64,000 nucleotides of DNA from Epiperipatus broadwayi. Lineage: Eukaryota > Onychophora > Udeonychophora > Euonychophora > Peripatidae. The notes under the pieces were generated by a model. The model made no database searches. It was not told the origin of the DNA and saw nothing but the letters and a program-made list of their open reading frames with translations. The stretch lies in NCBI GenBank assembly GCA_028023455.1, contig JAQFVV010012510.1:1841420-1905419 (forward strand). The letters are read 5' to 3'. The first letter of the stretch is position 1, and each line of letters starts with the position of its first letter. Of this stretch, positions 21,558 to 32,891 are shown one piece after another. A program made the translations under genes and the position numbers.

Positions 21558-24500
21558 ATGTTTTGCAAAATTGCTGGCATTAACATTCGTGGCATCAACT
21601 CAATTGATAGAGTTCTAGCTATTAAAAACTGGCTCTCGCTCTGCTCCCCTCATATACTTCTTATGGGTGAAACTAAATATCACCATAAGACCGATCATAA
21701 AATACTATCTCTTCTCTCAACTCTCAGATTTACTAGATTTTCCATAGGCCATTCTGCTTCAGGTGGAGTCAGTATTCTTCTCAGCAAGTCAACACCACCA
21801 AACAATTTTAGCATTCTATTCCTAGATGCCAATATTATTATCATTGAAATAGAATATTGGGGTTATCCGATCATCATAGCTTATATATATATACAGCCAA
21901 AGACACCTCTCAATATCTAAAAATAATCCACATCCTAAATGCCATCAACGCTAACAGAGCCTCCCCTACTATTCTTCTGGGAGACTTTAACACCACATTC
22001 AATGACTTCAACAAGAGATTTTTGCATCTAATAAATCGCAGATTAATGTGTGGAGAGGGCTTCTTCCCTCCCAAAGCCTACTCTTTCTATACTAAAACTA
22101 AAAGTCTCTGATTGATTTGGTTTACTACACCCCAGACCTCCATTTCAACCTTGATTCAGCCTTGGTCCCTGTTGCTTTCTCTGATCATATGGCTCTAGCC
22201 TTACAACTTACACCTATTTCAATCCTTGCACCTATTGATGGACCTGGTAAAACCATGTGCATGATCACCCAATCAAATATGACCGAAGCGATAGTATCTG
22301 AGGCATACATCCTTTTCCAGAAAATAAACATCCTTTCCCTTCCTGCTGAGGAGGGCTGGTTTTCCTTCATTGGAATACTACAATCCATATTAAATCACCA
22401 CACCAGGAAAATCAAAGGACCTAATGGCCTTCTAAATGATCTAACAGACATTAATATACAACTCCAAGCTTTCCAGCAAAATTTCACAAATACAGAAAAA
22501 ATCATCTTCCTTAAAAATCTCTACAAAATCAAGCAAAAGTCCCTTGCAGAATATATATCCATCAGAAGAGCCAAATGTTTCTTAGCACAACAACACTGCT
22601 GGATGAGAGACTACCTTAGATGGGCACTGGGGTACAATATAAAACAAATCACTCCCTTATCCATTAATTCTAATGGAACCAATCTCGTTGGCTTTCCAAT
22701 GATGCAGCACATCAGCAAACAATTCTGCCAATTAATGTAAAAAGATGGAGCTCCTCCTATAAACAGCTGGTTGGATGCTGGTGACCCTGGCAAACATGGC
22801 ATCACATTAATCCAAATCAAAAAGAAGATAACATCTCTCCCTGACAGCATTCATCCTGGCCTTCATGGCATCCCAAATTTCCTTCTCAAACACCTCAGTC
22901 AATTCACTGTGCCAATTATTAAAAAAATGATTGATCACCTAGCCTCCGGCAACAGAAACATAACAGATCTTTACCCAGTGGCACTCATGCCTTTTATTAA
23001 AAAAGCAAAACCACTAAATGACATTAACAATATCCGGCCAATTTCCATGACCCCATTGCTTATCAAGATAATTGAGTCAGTCATTAAAGATCAAATCCAA
23101 ATTCAAATCCTTAGCCATATCTTGTCAAACCAATACGGAAAAAAGGGATCATCAACCTTGCATGCTATGTCCAATGTAACTGCACTATTCAATTACATCA
23201 GAGGACATCGTAAATCAAAACCTATCGCTGTCCAGCTGGATGTTGCAGCAGCATTTGATTCAGTCCAGATAAATATTCTTCTGGATATTCTGTTGGAATG
23301 TGACATTCCAGCTGGGATTGTTCAGATGATCAGCAATCTGCTCAACAACAGAGAGATTTTTCTCTCTCTTGATGGCAAGATCACACCAGGCTTCAAGCCA
23401 TACAAGTCGATCCCTCAAGGATCTCCACTCAATGCCCTTTTCTTCACTGCGTACATCAACCCTCTTCTGATGGATATAGAAAAAAACCTCCCAGGAATTT
23501 TCCTTCCCTCTCTCAATAAAAACTTCAATGTATTTGCATATATAGATGACATCATGGTTGTTCTTCCCACCATTAAATACCTTCCCCATCTCATGAACAT
23601 CTTAAACAGAAATACAGCAAAACTTGGCCTACAAATAAACTTTAACAAATCTTCCATCTGGAAGATTATGTCTGGTAAACAAATTAACTCTCCCTTTTCT
23701 GCAAAACCCCAAAGATACCTAGGTTTCCCAATCTTCAAAACACCAACTGCAATGGCAAGAGAGATTCAAGATGCAATCCTCCATTCAACTGAAGCCATCA
23801 CCACGTCACTCCCTAGAGTATACCTTTCATTATATGGAAAGGTTGGCCTCCTCAACATGATCATAATGCCAAAAATCTCATATTATCTTCCATTTGTAAA
23901 AATGTCTAAACAGTTTCAAAATAAAATCAACCGATTATGTACCAAACTTCCTCTGGAGAGGAAGGACAGTTGCCATTAGCTTGCGAGGCATCCAATAACC
24001 ATGCAGGTTCAATGGACTGTCATTCCATTCAATATAAGCAATCATTTTACAGAAAACCCACAGCACTCTACATAATCTGATCCTCTCCTATGGATACTCC
24101 AACATTATTAAAAAATTACACCAACAGATCATTCTCTGCCCTCTTCCAGTTCATGGTAGTGTCCCTAATAGACCACCTACAACTTTATAACCCAATAATG
24201 CCCTTTAACCTTAACAAAAAAAATCACCTTATGGGAAGCATACAATATAATCAACTATAATCAACAACCCATTAAAACCAGCCTAAAAGTAACCATCCAA
24301 AGACTCATTTCACACTTCAAAAGATGGAGTCTGGAACCCAAATTCCTTGACTTCATCATTAAAATAAATCTTAATGCGCTTTCCACGAATTGGTTCCTTT
24401 ATCACCGAAGAGGTTTTACCAGCATTGACCCTATATGTGGTCTGTGTGCTCATGAAGATGAAACCATAGACCATATTATACACCGGTGCCCAAGACTTAA

Positions 24501-24784
24501 AACACTGAAAGATATAATTATTATCAATTCCAACATAAGACCTGATATGATTTTCTCACTTGAAAATACCATTCATAATGGGTTTTTTCAATAATAAGGC
24601 TTTCTACCTTTATCCTTTATTCCATATGGATAGTGAGATGCAAAACTCTCATGGAATTACCCCACCACAAATCATACCATTGTTTTATCAAACACTCAAA
24701 AAAATCAAGAAACATGACCAGCTCCTGGCCTCCAGTAAAGTCTTTGATGACACCTGGTCTTTAACTGCTCTTTCCTTTTCCTGA
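21558..24784 (+). pseudogene. LINE-X ORF2, endonuclease-reverse transcriptase (broken)
   Basis: Starts at an ATG 6 bp after the ORF1 stop. APE-type endonuclease: GINIRG and MGETK near the start, LLGDFNTTF near 21975 and SDHMALAL near 22179. The frame shifts near 21890 and 22105, and a TAA interrupts at 22738..22740. RT: IRPISMTPLLIKIIE (~23030), motif A LDVAAAFDSV (~23235), motif B IPQGSPLNALFF (~23410), motif C AYIDDIMVV (~23537), then RYLGFP (~23715). After a stop at 23977 the C-terminal zinc motif CGLCAHEDETIDHIIHRC is readable at 24436..24490, and the tail ends at 24784. YIDD replaces the usual YADD or FADD. About 1075 codons if unbroken. Confidence 0.88.
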
Positions 24785-25039
24785 TTATGAACTCCCACCT
24801 ACCCAGCATTATAGAATAGGAAATTCTAAAAGAAAATATTCATGTTTATATAAAAAATGCTTATTCCATTAAACAAGTTCCTAGAATCTCATCACTATAC
24901 CTAACCACATAAGAGTATAACAATTGTACTCTCATAACAAAATCTAGCCAGATGACAAATAGAACATTATACAATCATATTATTGTACAATTTATTCATT
25001 TATCTATCCTTTATTAGTATGTAATCACTATTTATTGTT

Positions 25040-25045
25040 AATAAA
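25040..25045 (+). terminator. LINE-X polyadenylation signal
   Basis: AATAAA 14 bp before the 3' end set by the target duplication. Confidence 0.6.
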
Positions 25046-25075
25046 GTTTTTGTTGAAATGAAATTAACTTTATTA

Positions 25076-26569
25076 GTTATAAAATTGCTAATTATAAAGC
25101 ATTCATTATTTTAAATACTATTAGAAATATGATATCTCAAATAATATATGCTTTTTTATTTAAAAAAGTAATATAGGTTTCATAAAAATGTTTTCAATAA
25201 AATGTCTATAAATATAATATTAAGAAGACATGCTTTATTATATCACAGCAATAATGCTTTATATATTTTTACTGCAGTTTACATAAAATTGTGATGAGAC
25301 TACTTATGAAAGTTGTGAAACTGCCTACAGGTTTTTAATTGAAATATTTTAAATTTTCAGGAGCAATCTTTATTTTTTTACTTTAGTTCCAACACATTTT
25401 AGCTTGACTAAACAATAAATGTTAGTGCTTATTAAATTCCTATTCAATATTGTCCTGTTTGTGTCCTTAATTAATTTTTGGCTTATGGTTTCATTAGATG
25501 AGTTCTGAACTTGATTTAGTGAACCTAAATCTTTAAAAATTAATGCACCAGAAATCACATTTTGCTCTTTTTTAGTATTAAAATACCATTCTAAAATTCA
25601 AAAACATCTTAATATTTGGAATCTAAACCAACTTATTTGCATAATTATTTTAATCTGACACCAGTTCAATAATTTTGTATTAATATTTTCAATTACATAA
25701 TAATTGTGGGCACCTTTATTTTTTGGCCAAGAGTGGTAAAAGTGACTCTAATTTGTACAACATTTAAGAGAAGAAAACTTTTTTTCTTTTTTAGTTTGGT
25801 GACCTATAATAAGCTTTAATAATTAATGAATTGTAGGGCTTACTAATCCTATCAAGGTTCCATATCCTTAAATTAGTTTCTCACTTATGGCTTTTTTCAC
25901 TAGATTCAGATCCAAAACTATTCATTGATGAAGGCTATAAACTAAGCTGAGAATATATGGGACAGCAACCACTGATTACTCAAACTTACAATAGATGGCA
26001 GCAGTGAAGTAGAAAAAATACTTGCTTCAATGGGATGCTTTTATTAGTATTATTATTATAACACTTTATTTATGGTTTAGTTTATTATTTTAATAAAATG
26101 GTTTAATTAATTGTATTAATAAAATATTAAAAAACTATAAGTAATTGATGAAATATAGTTATATTAATAAAAAAATATAAATAAACTTTTAGCTCATCTG
26201 TATAATATTAATAACATATTGCTTCATTGCTACAGTCATTCATAAATATATAAAAAAAATCTAATGCATTTAATGGTAGAAGTTCAGTTACTATAAGATG
26301 CTACAGAAATATATTCTACATTGTAAGAAAAGCCACAGTATTGGGTATATTTTTAAAAAGGTATATATTTAGTTTTTTAAAGTAATCTTGAATTATATTT
26401 TTTCTTGTTATTTATTAACTAGCTTAAATTAGATAAAACTGAATGTGCAATGTACACTTTTTTGTATCCATTCCTTTTATTAGAATATTAATGAAAACAT
26501 CACATGACCAATATTTCCTATGTTTATTACAAGCTGTTTATAACAGTAGCAAATTCATTTATTGATTAA
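25076..26569. other. AT-rich non-coding stretch
   Basis: No gene recognised. Weak similarity between ~25400..25510 and ~25830..25920 (both contain GCTTAT/CTTACTAA and CTTATGG) suggests an old duplicated repeat. The minus-strand frame 25370..25558 has no recognised domain. Confidence 0.4.
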
Positions 26570-26645
26570 TATGGCTTGCGTTAGGTGACACTACTGTGTG
26601 GAGAGGTTACTGACAATACCAGAGAAACCCACACTTCTAATGGAA
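26570..26645 (+). repeat. M3 repeat fragment
   Basis: ATGGCTTGCGTTAGGTGACA followed by CTACTGTGTGGAGAGG matches the 3' end of M3 copies at 27245 and 42675. Confidence 0.6.
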
Positions 26646-26999
26646 TTTTCTGTTTTACTTATAAAATTACATCCTTATATTTATGCCTTCACCATTAATG
26701 ATTTTGCAACCTATATTTGGAAAAAGTAAATAAATTAAAAATTTGTAAATTCAAATTCATAAATTTCTCATGCCATGAATCATCTTTCAGATGTAATTCT
26801 TCTACACTCAGTTATATGTTTGCTAAGTATTATGTATTTTATAATCATGCTATAAAATATTTTGTAAAATTTTGTTTAGAATAGTTACAAAGTGGTAAAA
26901 TTAATCATGATGGCTATTTTGTAAAACTTTTAAAAAGCTATTAAGTGTTTTCTTTATGTGTTGAAATAAAAATAATTGATTTATATGGCTACAAGTAAA

Positions 27000-27335
27000 T
27001 GAGCTTGGATTGAGAACATTATTGTGTTTTCATTTTGGACTCATAGTTTTATAGATAACTAAGTAGGTAAAAAATGGCTGTTGGAGGTTTGCATTAGATC
27101 CTAAGATCTAATTGCACTGCTCTTGGATCCAAGGCTTCTCACTAATAAAAGCCACAAGCTAATTAAACTAGTCTGGGGATATTCGATGAATAAGCACTAT
27201 ATAGGGATTTTATGCATAAACTTTCTTACATACATTGATTACTAAGGGTGACACTACTGTATGGAGAATTTGCTTCATTTAATAGCTTGGGTAAGCATAG
27301 AAAATGATGATCCAGAAATGATGATCATGTGATGA
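27000..27335 (+). mobile_element. M3 repeat, copy in + orientation
   Basis: From GAGCTTGGATTGAGAACATT to GACACTACTGTATGGAGAAT and on to GATCATGTGATG it matches, inverted, 58674..58900 and, directly, 59010..59075. An internal short hairpin surrounds ATTGCACTGCTC. No ORF. Confidence 0.75.
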
Positions 27336-29494
27336 AATTTATTACTGTATTTTTTATATTACATTATTCTACTTATGTGTGTGTATTTTTTTTACTGTAT
27401 ATACTTTTTAAAATTAAATTGTATCTTAGATCTTTTTATATGTTGAACACATATAGTGTTCACTATTTTACTGTTTCAGATATCTTCAAAAAAGTTTGAA
27501 ATCTTGTGGCCATGGATAAGAAGGTGCATCTATATGAGTATAGCAATTTATATTACAAGTGCCATATTCTATGCAAACATTCTTTGATTATAATAGCTTT
27601 TTAACAAATACATGCACACACAGACTCTACATGAATTTTGAACCTGATATATCCACATTGTAGTGTATCATGGAAAAAGTAGTCTATGTTGCAACATGTC
27701 GGATTCTACTAACTAGAGAGGCATTGATTTCACACTACATGTATTCCAGCTGATGTTAGCATTATTGGGTCAACCTCAAAAGGGGTGGGCAATGCCAACA
27801 AAATAGTACGTATTTACTCATATATCAACCTGCTAGTGCAGAGAATGGCTCTGGCTTACATCTACCATACCAAGGTTAGCAATGGATGAGCCAACATTAA
27901 CAAAGTATTTTTATTATTCATCTGTACAATTTTATTATGTCAATAAATATATATTTTTAATTACATGCTGAAAATCTATTTTAGTTAAAGAACCAAATAA
28001 AGCACATGTAAAATAACTTTATGAGCAATATTAAAAATCAGGAGAGACTTATGAGATGACTTGTAATAATTGAAGTTGAATTAGACATCATTAAATATTT
28101 TCCTAAGGTATTTGTAATGTGAGGATAATTTTTTGAAATTTTTTAAAAATTTAACTCTTGCGCCTGAATGAAGAAATTTGAACGATGAAGAAAAAATTAT
28201 CATATTTATATAAAGTGAGATATATTTGAGTTTTAATGATAAAAAAAATTTATAAATCTATTTTAAGAGAAAAAGAAATATGACACTTTCTAAACTAATA
28301 AAAAAAAAAAAAGAGTAACAACCATTTATTAAAAATTTGTTAAAATATTTGTAGAATGAATTTATATAATATACGTTAAACAAATACACCAGTTACAGCA
28401 GTGACTCGGAAAAAGACTAAATCAAAATGGATATTAGGTCTTCATTTATATATTTTCCCCAATGTCTTCAACTAAGTGATTGAATTTTATGAATATAAAT
28501 CTCAATGTAAAGAACTCATTAAAGTTTATAATGTAGATTTAGATTAAAAAAATTCCAGAACGATTTATGCCACGAAAAAGCTTTTATGTTTCAATATTTG
28601 TATAGGTACTTTAATCTGCCTTCAGGTGAAGAACTTAATATACATTTACAATACATTACCAGATAAAACAGTGGGAACACTTTTTCAGCAATCTACCAAA
28701 ATAAACAACAATAAATGAGAAATTACTCACCTGATAAATGATAATAGTTTAGAATTTCTTTTTCTTTTTAATGTTTTAACCTTTAGCTAAGAAGCGTTAT
28801 ATATCCATTTATTTACTCATAATTGGAATAGTAACTAACTTGGCTACGGGCTCATTATTTGAAAGAGAAATATTAAACCAGCTTGAAAACAGCAATTACG
28901 CTATTTTTTTTCTTTAATAACAGCTTAAACAATAACGTAGACTATATCTTCATTTTATATCAGTGTGAATATTAAAGCAATATTTGAAGCTAGTAAAATC
29001 CTTTTTTTTTCTAGTACAATATTTAATTGAATGAAAGACATTTGTTTTAAAAATTACTTTTTTAAAAAAGTAACAAGTTGTCGCTACTTCAATTCTAAGT
29101 TTGAATTTTCCACGAGCAGTTTAATAATCTATTAGCTAGTCAAAAACTAATCATTTCTAGCTTACTTCTGGTTAAAAAATCTCAATTTTGTACTTTGTAA
29201 AAAGAAGTGTCTTGATTAACTTGATTTTTTGCATTTGAAAATAACATGACAAATCAAACAAATGAACTCATGATAAAATAAGTAATTACACTGTATTTTA
29301 ATTTGATTGCGATTTTCTCTTGAATTTGACATTCTCACTATTGTGAAAACATTAATGGTTCTTAAATTTATTCCAATTGAAATAAAATATCTCTTGCCCA
29401 TTAATTAAATAGATCTGATGATTATATTCGGAATTATTTTTCGCTAATAGTGGTCAAACATATTAATAAATTTCCACTCACTTCATATGTAGGC
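27336..29494. other. AT-rich non-coding stretch
   Basis: No gene found. A less AT-rich patch at ~27640..27900 has no recognisable coding frame. Confidence 0.5.
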
Positions 29495-30091
29495 CCATTG
29501 CTAGATTTCTTACAATCTCCTGGAATCCAGTTTAAGACTTCACCTTTTAATCTATTATATCTTTTAGCAATATGTCTAACCCAGTTCTCCATTTCAGTTT
29601 CTTAAGTTTTTCAATGATGTCAATTGCTATTTATTATCTCATTCAAGCTATTTCGTTTTCCATCTCTTCTCATTATTCCTAACATTCATCTCTCCTGAAG
29701 ACTCTGAATTGCTTTTCTTTTAAATATCCTAATTTTAGATTCATAAGTAAAAACTGGTAAACACATCTATTAAAAGGTTTTTTTTTCAAACATGTATGCA
29801 TATTTCCTTTTAATATATAGTTATTTTACCAAATGCACTCCATTCAAGTTTAATTCTATGATTAGGTTTACATCTGTTAATTTTCCATCTCTATTAATAA
29901 TCTGACAAAGTATTTGTAGTTGTTAACTTCTTCCTTCTCAGAAAAACCTATTACTTTAGTCTTGAAAACATTTATCTTTAGTTCTACTTTCTTTACCTTT
30001 ATCTGGTAATTCTTGCAGCATTTCCTAAAACTCTGAACCATTTTTTTAAAAAAATAAAACATATCATCTACAAAATCTAAATGACTTAAAT

Positions 30092-30560
30092 CAGGGGTGG
30101 GCAATTGTCTTGACTTGGGGGCCACATAGGTTGGGGGAGGGCTGCATTGGGGGCCACTTTGTGGAAGCGAAGGTTAGCGGAGGGCCACACTTTTTTATGA
30201 CACAATAAACACATTGCTTTATTCCCTGTATTACCAAAGAAATATTTGTTGTCCATTCTTCATTAAACACATGACATTCATCACTGATTTTATATTTTTT
30301 GAAAGGGTTCATGGTTTCATTAAAGTTGGAAATGTATATATTTGCTAATGCAAAGACAAAATTGAAATTAACCAGATCAATTGGAAAAGCACTGCACATT
30401 GTATCTACACTGTGCATGTGTATTGATGTGGCCATCCTAGTGGAAAATACAAGATGAATCTTTGGTCATGCATGGGAAGGAAATCTCAGTTCAAGGCGAA
30501 TTTTTCTGATTGTCTTGGCAAACCACATAAAAACTTTTAGCGGGCTACTATTTGCCCCTG
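30092..30560 (-). mobile_element. hAT derivative with 8-bp target duplication
   Basis: Begins CAGGGGTGGGCAA and ends TTTGCCCCTG, imperfect short inverted repeats of the hAT type. Flanked by ACTTAAAT at 30084..30091 and 30561..30568, an exact 8-bp duplication. At 469 bp it is an internal deletion that keeps the 5' part of a transposase gene. The insertion splits RTE copy C inside its RT catalytic region, so it is younger than that copy. Confidence 0.92.
30170..30312 (-). pseudogene. hAT transposase N-terminal fragment
   Basis: Minus strand from an ATG at 30312: MNPFKKYKISDECHVFNEEW, then after an indel near 30245 a frame with FFGNTGNKAMCLLCHKKV. The pattern (basic start, FNEEWT, CLLC) resembles the N-terminus of hAT transposases related to the Charlie/GTF2IRD2/ZBED group. 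The catalytic core and C-terminal dimerisation region are deleted. An open frame continues on either side, but that is incidental. Confidence 0.7.
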
Positions 30561-31575
30561 ACTTAAATAATTTCTATTTACATCTACTACCTTAGATTCT
30601 CATTTTAATTCACAAAATATTTCTTGTAAAACTGCTGTAAAAAAGTTTTGGAAATATGAAATTACCCTCTAGTATATTCTTCTCAATGTTAATTTTCTTA
30701 ATATCTCCAAATAATCTAATTATCACACATTCTTCCAAATATGACATCATTCCAAGTTTATATTTTGATGATTCAATGCTTTTATCACCATAAAATGCTT
30801 ATACAATTAAAATGACAACTCATATTCATTGCTTCTTTCTATATTTGGATATGATCCACTGTGGTAAAATCACCTATAAATCAAGCATATTGTTTTGATT
30901 GATTAAAATCTAAAGTTTGCTGTAGATGTGTTTTGTTATAATCACTTTGGTAATGATTTTGTAAAAAAAACCTATAAAAGATCGATAGGTTTGTAATTTT
31001 CAATATCTTCTTTATCACTTTTCTTAAATATCAATATTAGTATTCCATTTTTTCAATCAACTGATACATATTTATTATTTAAATGTTTAGTATATAAGTT
31101 TGTCAATATTTTTTTGATTTCTTGTTTCTTTTAAGATATCTATTACATTTTCATCATTTTTTGGAGTTTTATCCCTTTTCATACTCTTAAGTGGATATCT
31201 TATTTATTTAAAATGTTGGGTAATTCAGAAAATGTAATAATTATTGGGCAAATGTTTTCTTGCTTTATATTACTATATATTTTTTTATTAAACTTTTCCA
31301 CCATAGTTTCATCTTTGCCTCTTATTGCAGGAATAACTTTTCTATCAATTCCATGATGTTGTTTTATATTTGAGTCTTCTTTTTCCTGATCAATTCACAA
31401 GTTATATATTTTTATTAACTCTCTTTCATATTTTAAAAAACTCTAAATTTTCAATCCTTAATGAGACATTTTTTTAAATGTTCATATTTTTTCTTTCTTC
31501 ATACATTCTTTTGGTTCAATAAAAAAAATTACTGGACATTGCTGTTTTTTTCTACTAGCTATTGTAATGGTCAGA

Positions 31576-32812
31576 ATCATGTATTCACTCATTTAAACCC
31601 AGAGCCCAAGCCAAATATACTAAACCTGATTGAGAAGGGACATGGTGTCCCATGTCGAACCAAGCTCCAACTTTTGTGCTTGTGCTTCATGATTAAATAT
31701 CCTATAAACAATTATTCCTATGTTATATTGAACTTCTATTTAACTGGGTCCCAATAAACAGGGAGAAGCATGAGATGTTTTTTTTAGCAGTGGAGGTTAG
31801 TAGATATAAAGTTCTGAAGAAGATTGCTGGGGCAATCGAAACTGTAAAAGAGAGTGATAAATAAAGCAATGTGTAACAGTCGTAAAGTGCATGGATAATT
31901 TAGTATTATATGGCCATGAATAAATTTGAGAAACAGAAACATAATTTTAATAAATAAATGGGTAAAATAAATATCATAAAGATCACAGAATAAATTCATT
32001 TAAGTAATAGGTTTAATTGGATTGAAATATGGCAAGAAAGATAATAGAGATGCGATGAATTTAAACAAGTGTATTATAATTAATAATGATTAACATCAGA
32101 TATTACAGATTACATTAAGTGGATGATAAAAGTATTACTAGTTTAACACCATCATACATTATACAATTAGACAAGTTTAATCAATTTTTGCATGCAGTGT
32201 CAAATATTTAATTCATGTAAATCTAATAACCTTTATGCTTTATGAGTGATATCTATGACAATGTAATGTGCCAAATGATTGTTAACTATCCTACTGTGAT
32301 TTGCCAAAAGACTAAGGTTTATGTGTAATAACCAGAGGCATATATATTACAGCATTAATATGCTGACCCTCTAAGATAAGAAAGCAATATTTGGACATAA
32401 CTATCAATTCTAAAAGATATGTAAATCATGATTTGTACCACTGGAGCTCTTTACATTCTCTGATAAATTTCATGAGTAATTATAATTCAAAGGATGGGAT
32501 TGGCTGGGTTAGCATTACACATGATTTGCCATCAGCAAATTAAAGTAAGTTTATTAGGGGTTTGTCAGGGCTGACGAGAACTTACATCCACATATAAGAT
32601 ATATGGTTCATTTGAACTGAGAAGCTTGCTAATGAAATAATTAATATGAAGCATAAATGGAGGTTTAAAAATAGGATAGACTACTCAAATGTTCTGGGTC
32701 CTTACTGTGGTTACTTATTTGTTGCCCATACCTGAACAATTTGGCTCCTAGAAGTGACTCCTGTCCACCATTATACAGGCAGCCAACATAATTTGGCCAG
32801 TACCATTTATTC
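31576..32812. other. AT-rich non-coding stretch
   Basis: No gene or repeat family recognised. Confidence 0.5.
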
Positions 32813-32835
32813 ATATATATATATATATATATATA

Positions 32836-32888
<53 letters not shown>
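32813..32888. repeat. (AT)n microsatellite
   Basis: Two AT runs broken by TTC at ~32837. It directly abuts the 5' end of RTE copy B, and AT repeats also follow that element's 3' end, so the element probably landed in this tract. Confidence 0.95.

Positions 32889-32891
<3 letters not shown>

Larger units (their letters stand above)
18777..25059 (+). mobile_element. Full-length two-ORF LINE (LINE-X)
   Basis: Bounded by GAAATTAACTTTATTA at 18761..18776 and 25060..25075, a perfect 16-bp target duplication, which places the ends at CTTCCGCTTTTGGC and at GTTTTTGTTGAAAT. The 6283-bp element has a ~140-bp 5' UTR, ORF1 with zinc knuckles, a 6-bp gap, ORF2 with an apurinic-type endonuclease and RT, and a ~270-bp 3' UTR with AATAAA at 25040..25045. 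There is no long poly(A). Both ORFs are broken. The clade is not decided (Tx1, I or Jockey group are options). Confidence 0.9.
29495..31575 (-). mobile_element. RTE-type LINE, copy C (antisense, truncated)
   Basis: Antisense to copy B. The 3' end is at ~29495; AACTGGATTCCAGGAGATTG, the WIPRDC coding region of copy B, is at ~29508..29530 on the minus strand. The FADD region (CATTTAGATTTTGTAGATGA) lies at ~30062..30090 and the RNYRP region at ~30985..31020. The 5' break is at ~31575, in the segment coding AGRKKQQ in copy B. It is interrupted at 30092..30560 by an hAT derivative, and has many stops. Confidence 0.85.

Noticed and set aside
23260-23738. Minus-strand open frames of 107 and 109 codons
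   Set aside because: They lie antisense to the LINE-X reverse transcriptase motifs and have no domain of their own.
30091-30435. A 114-codon host gene
   Set aside because: Frame runs through the hAT ends and uses a shifted reading of the transposase fragment.
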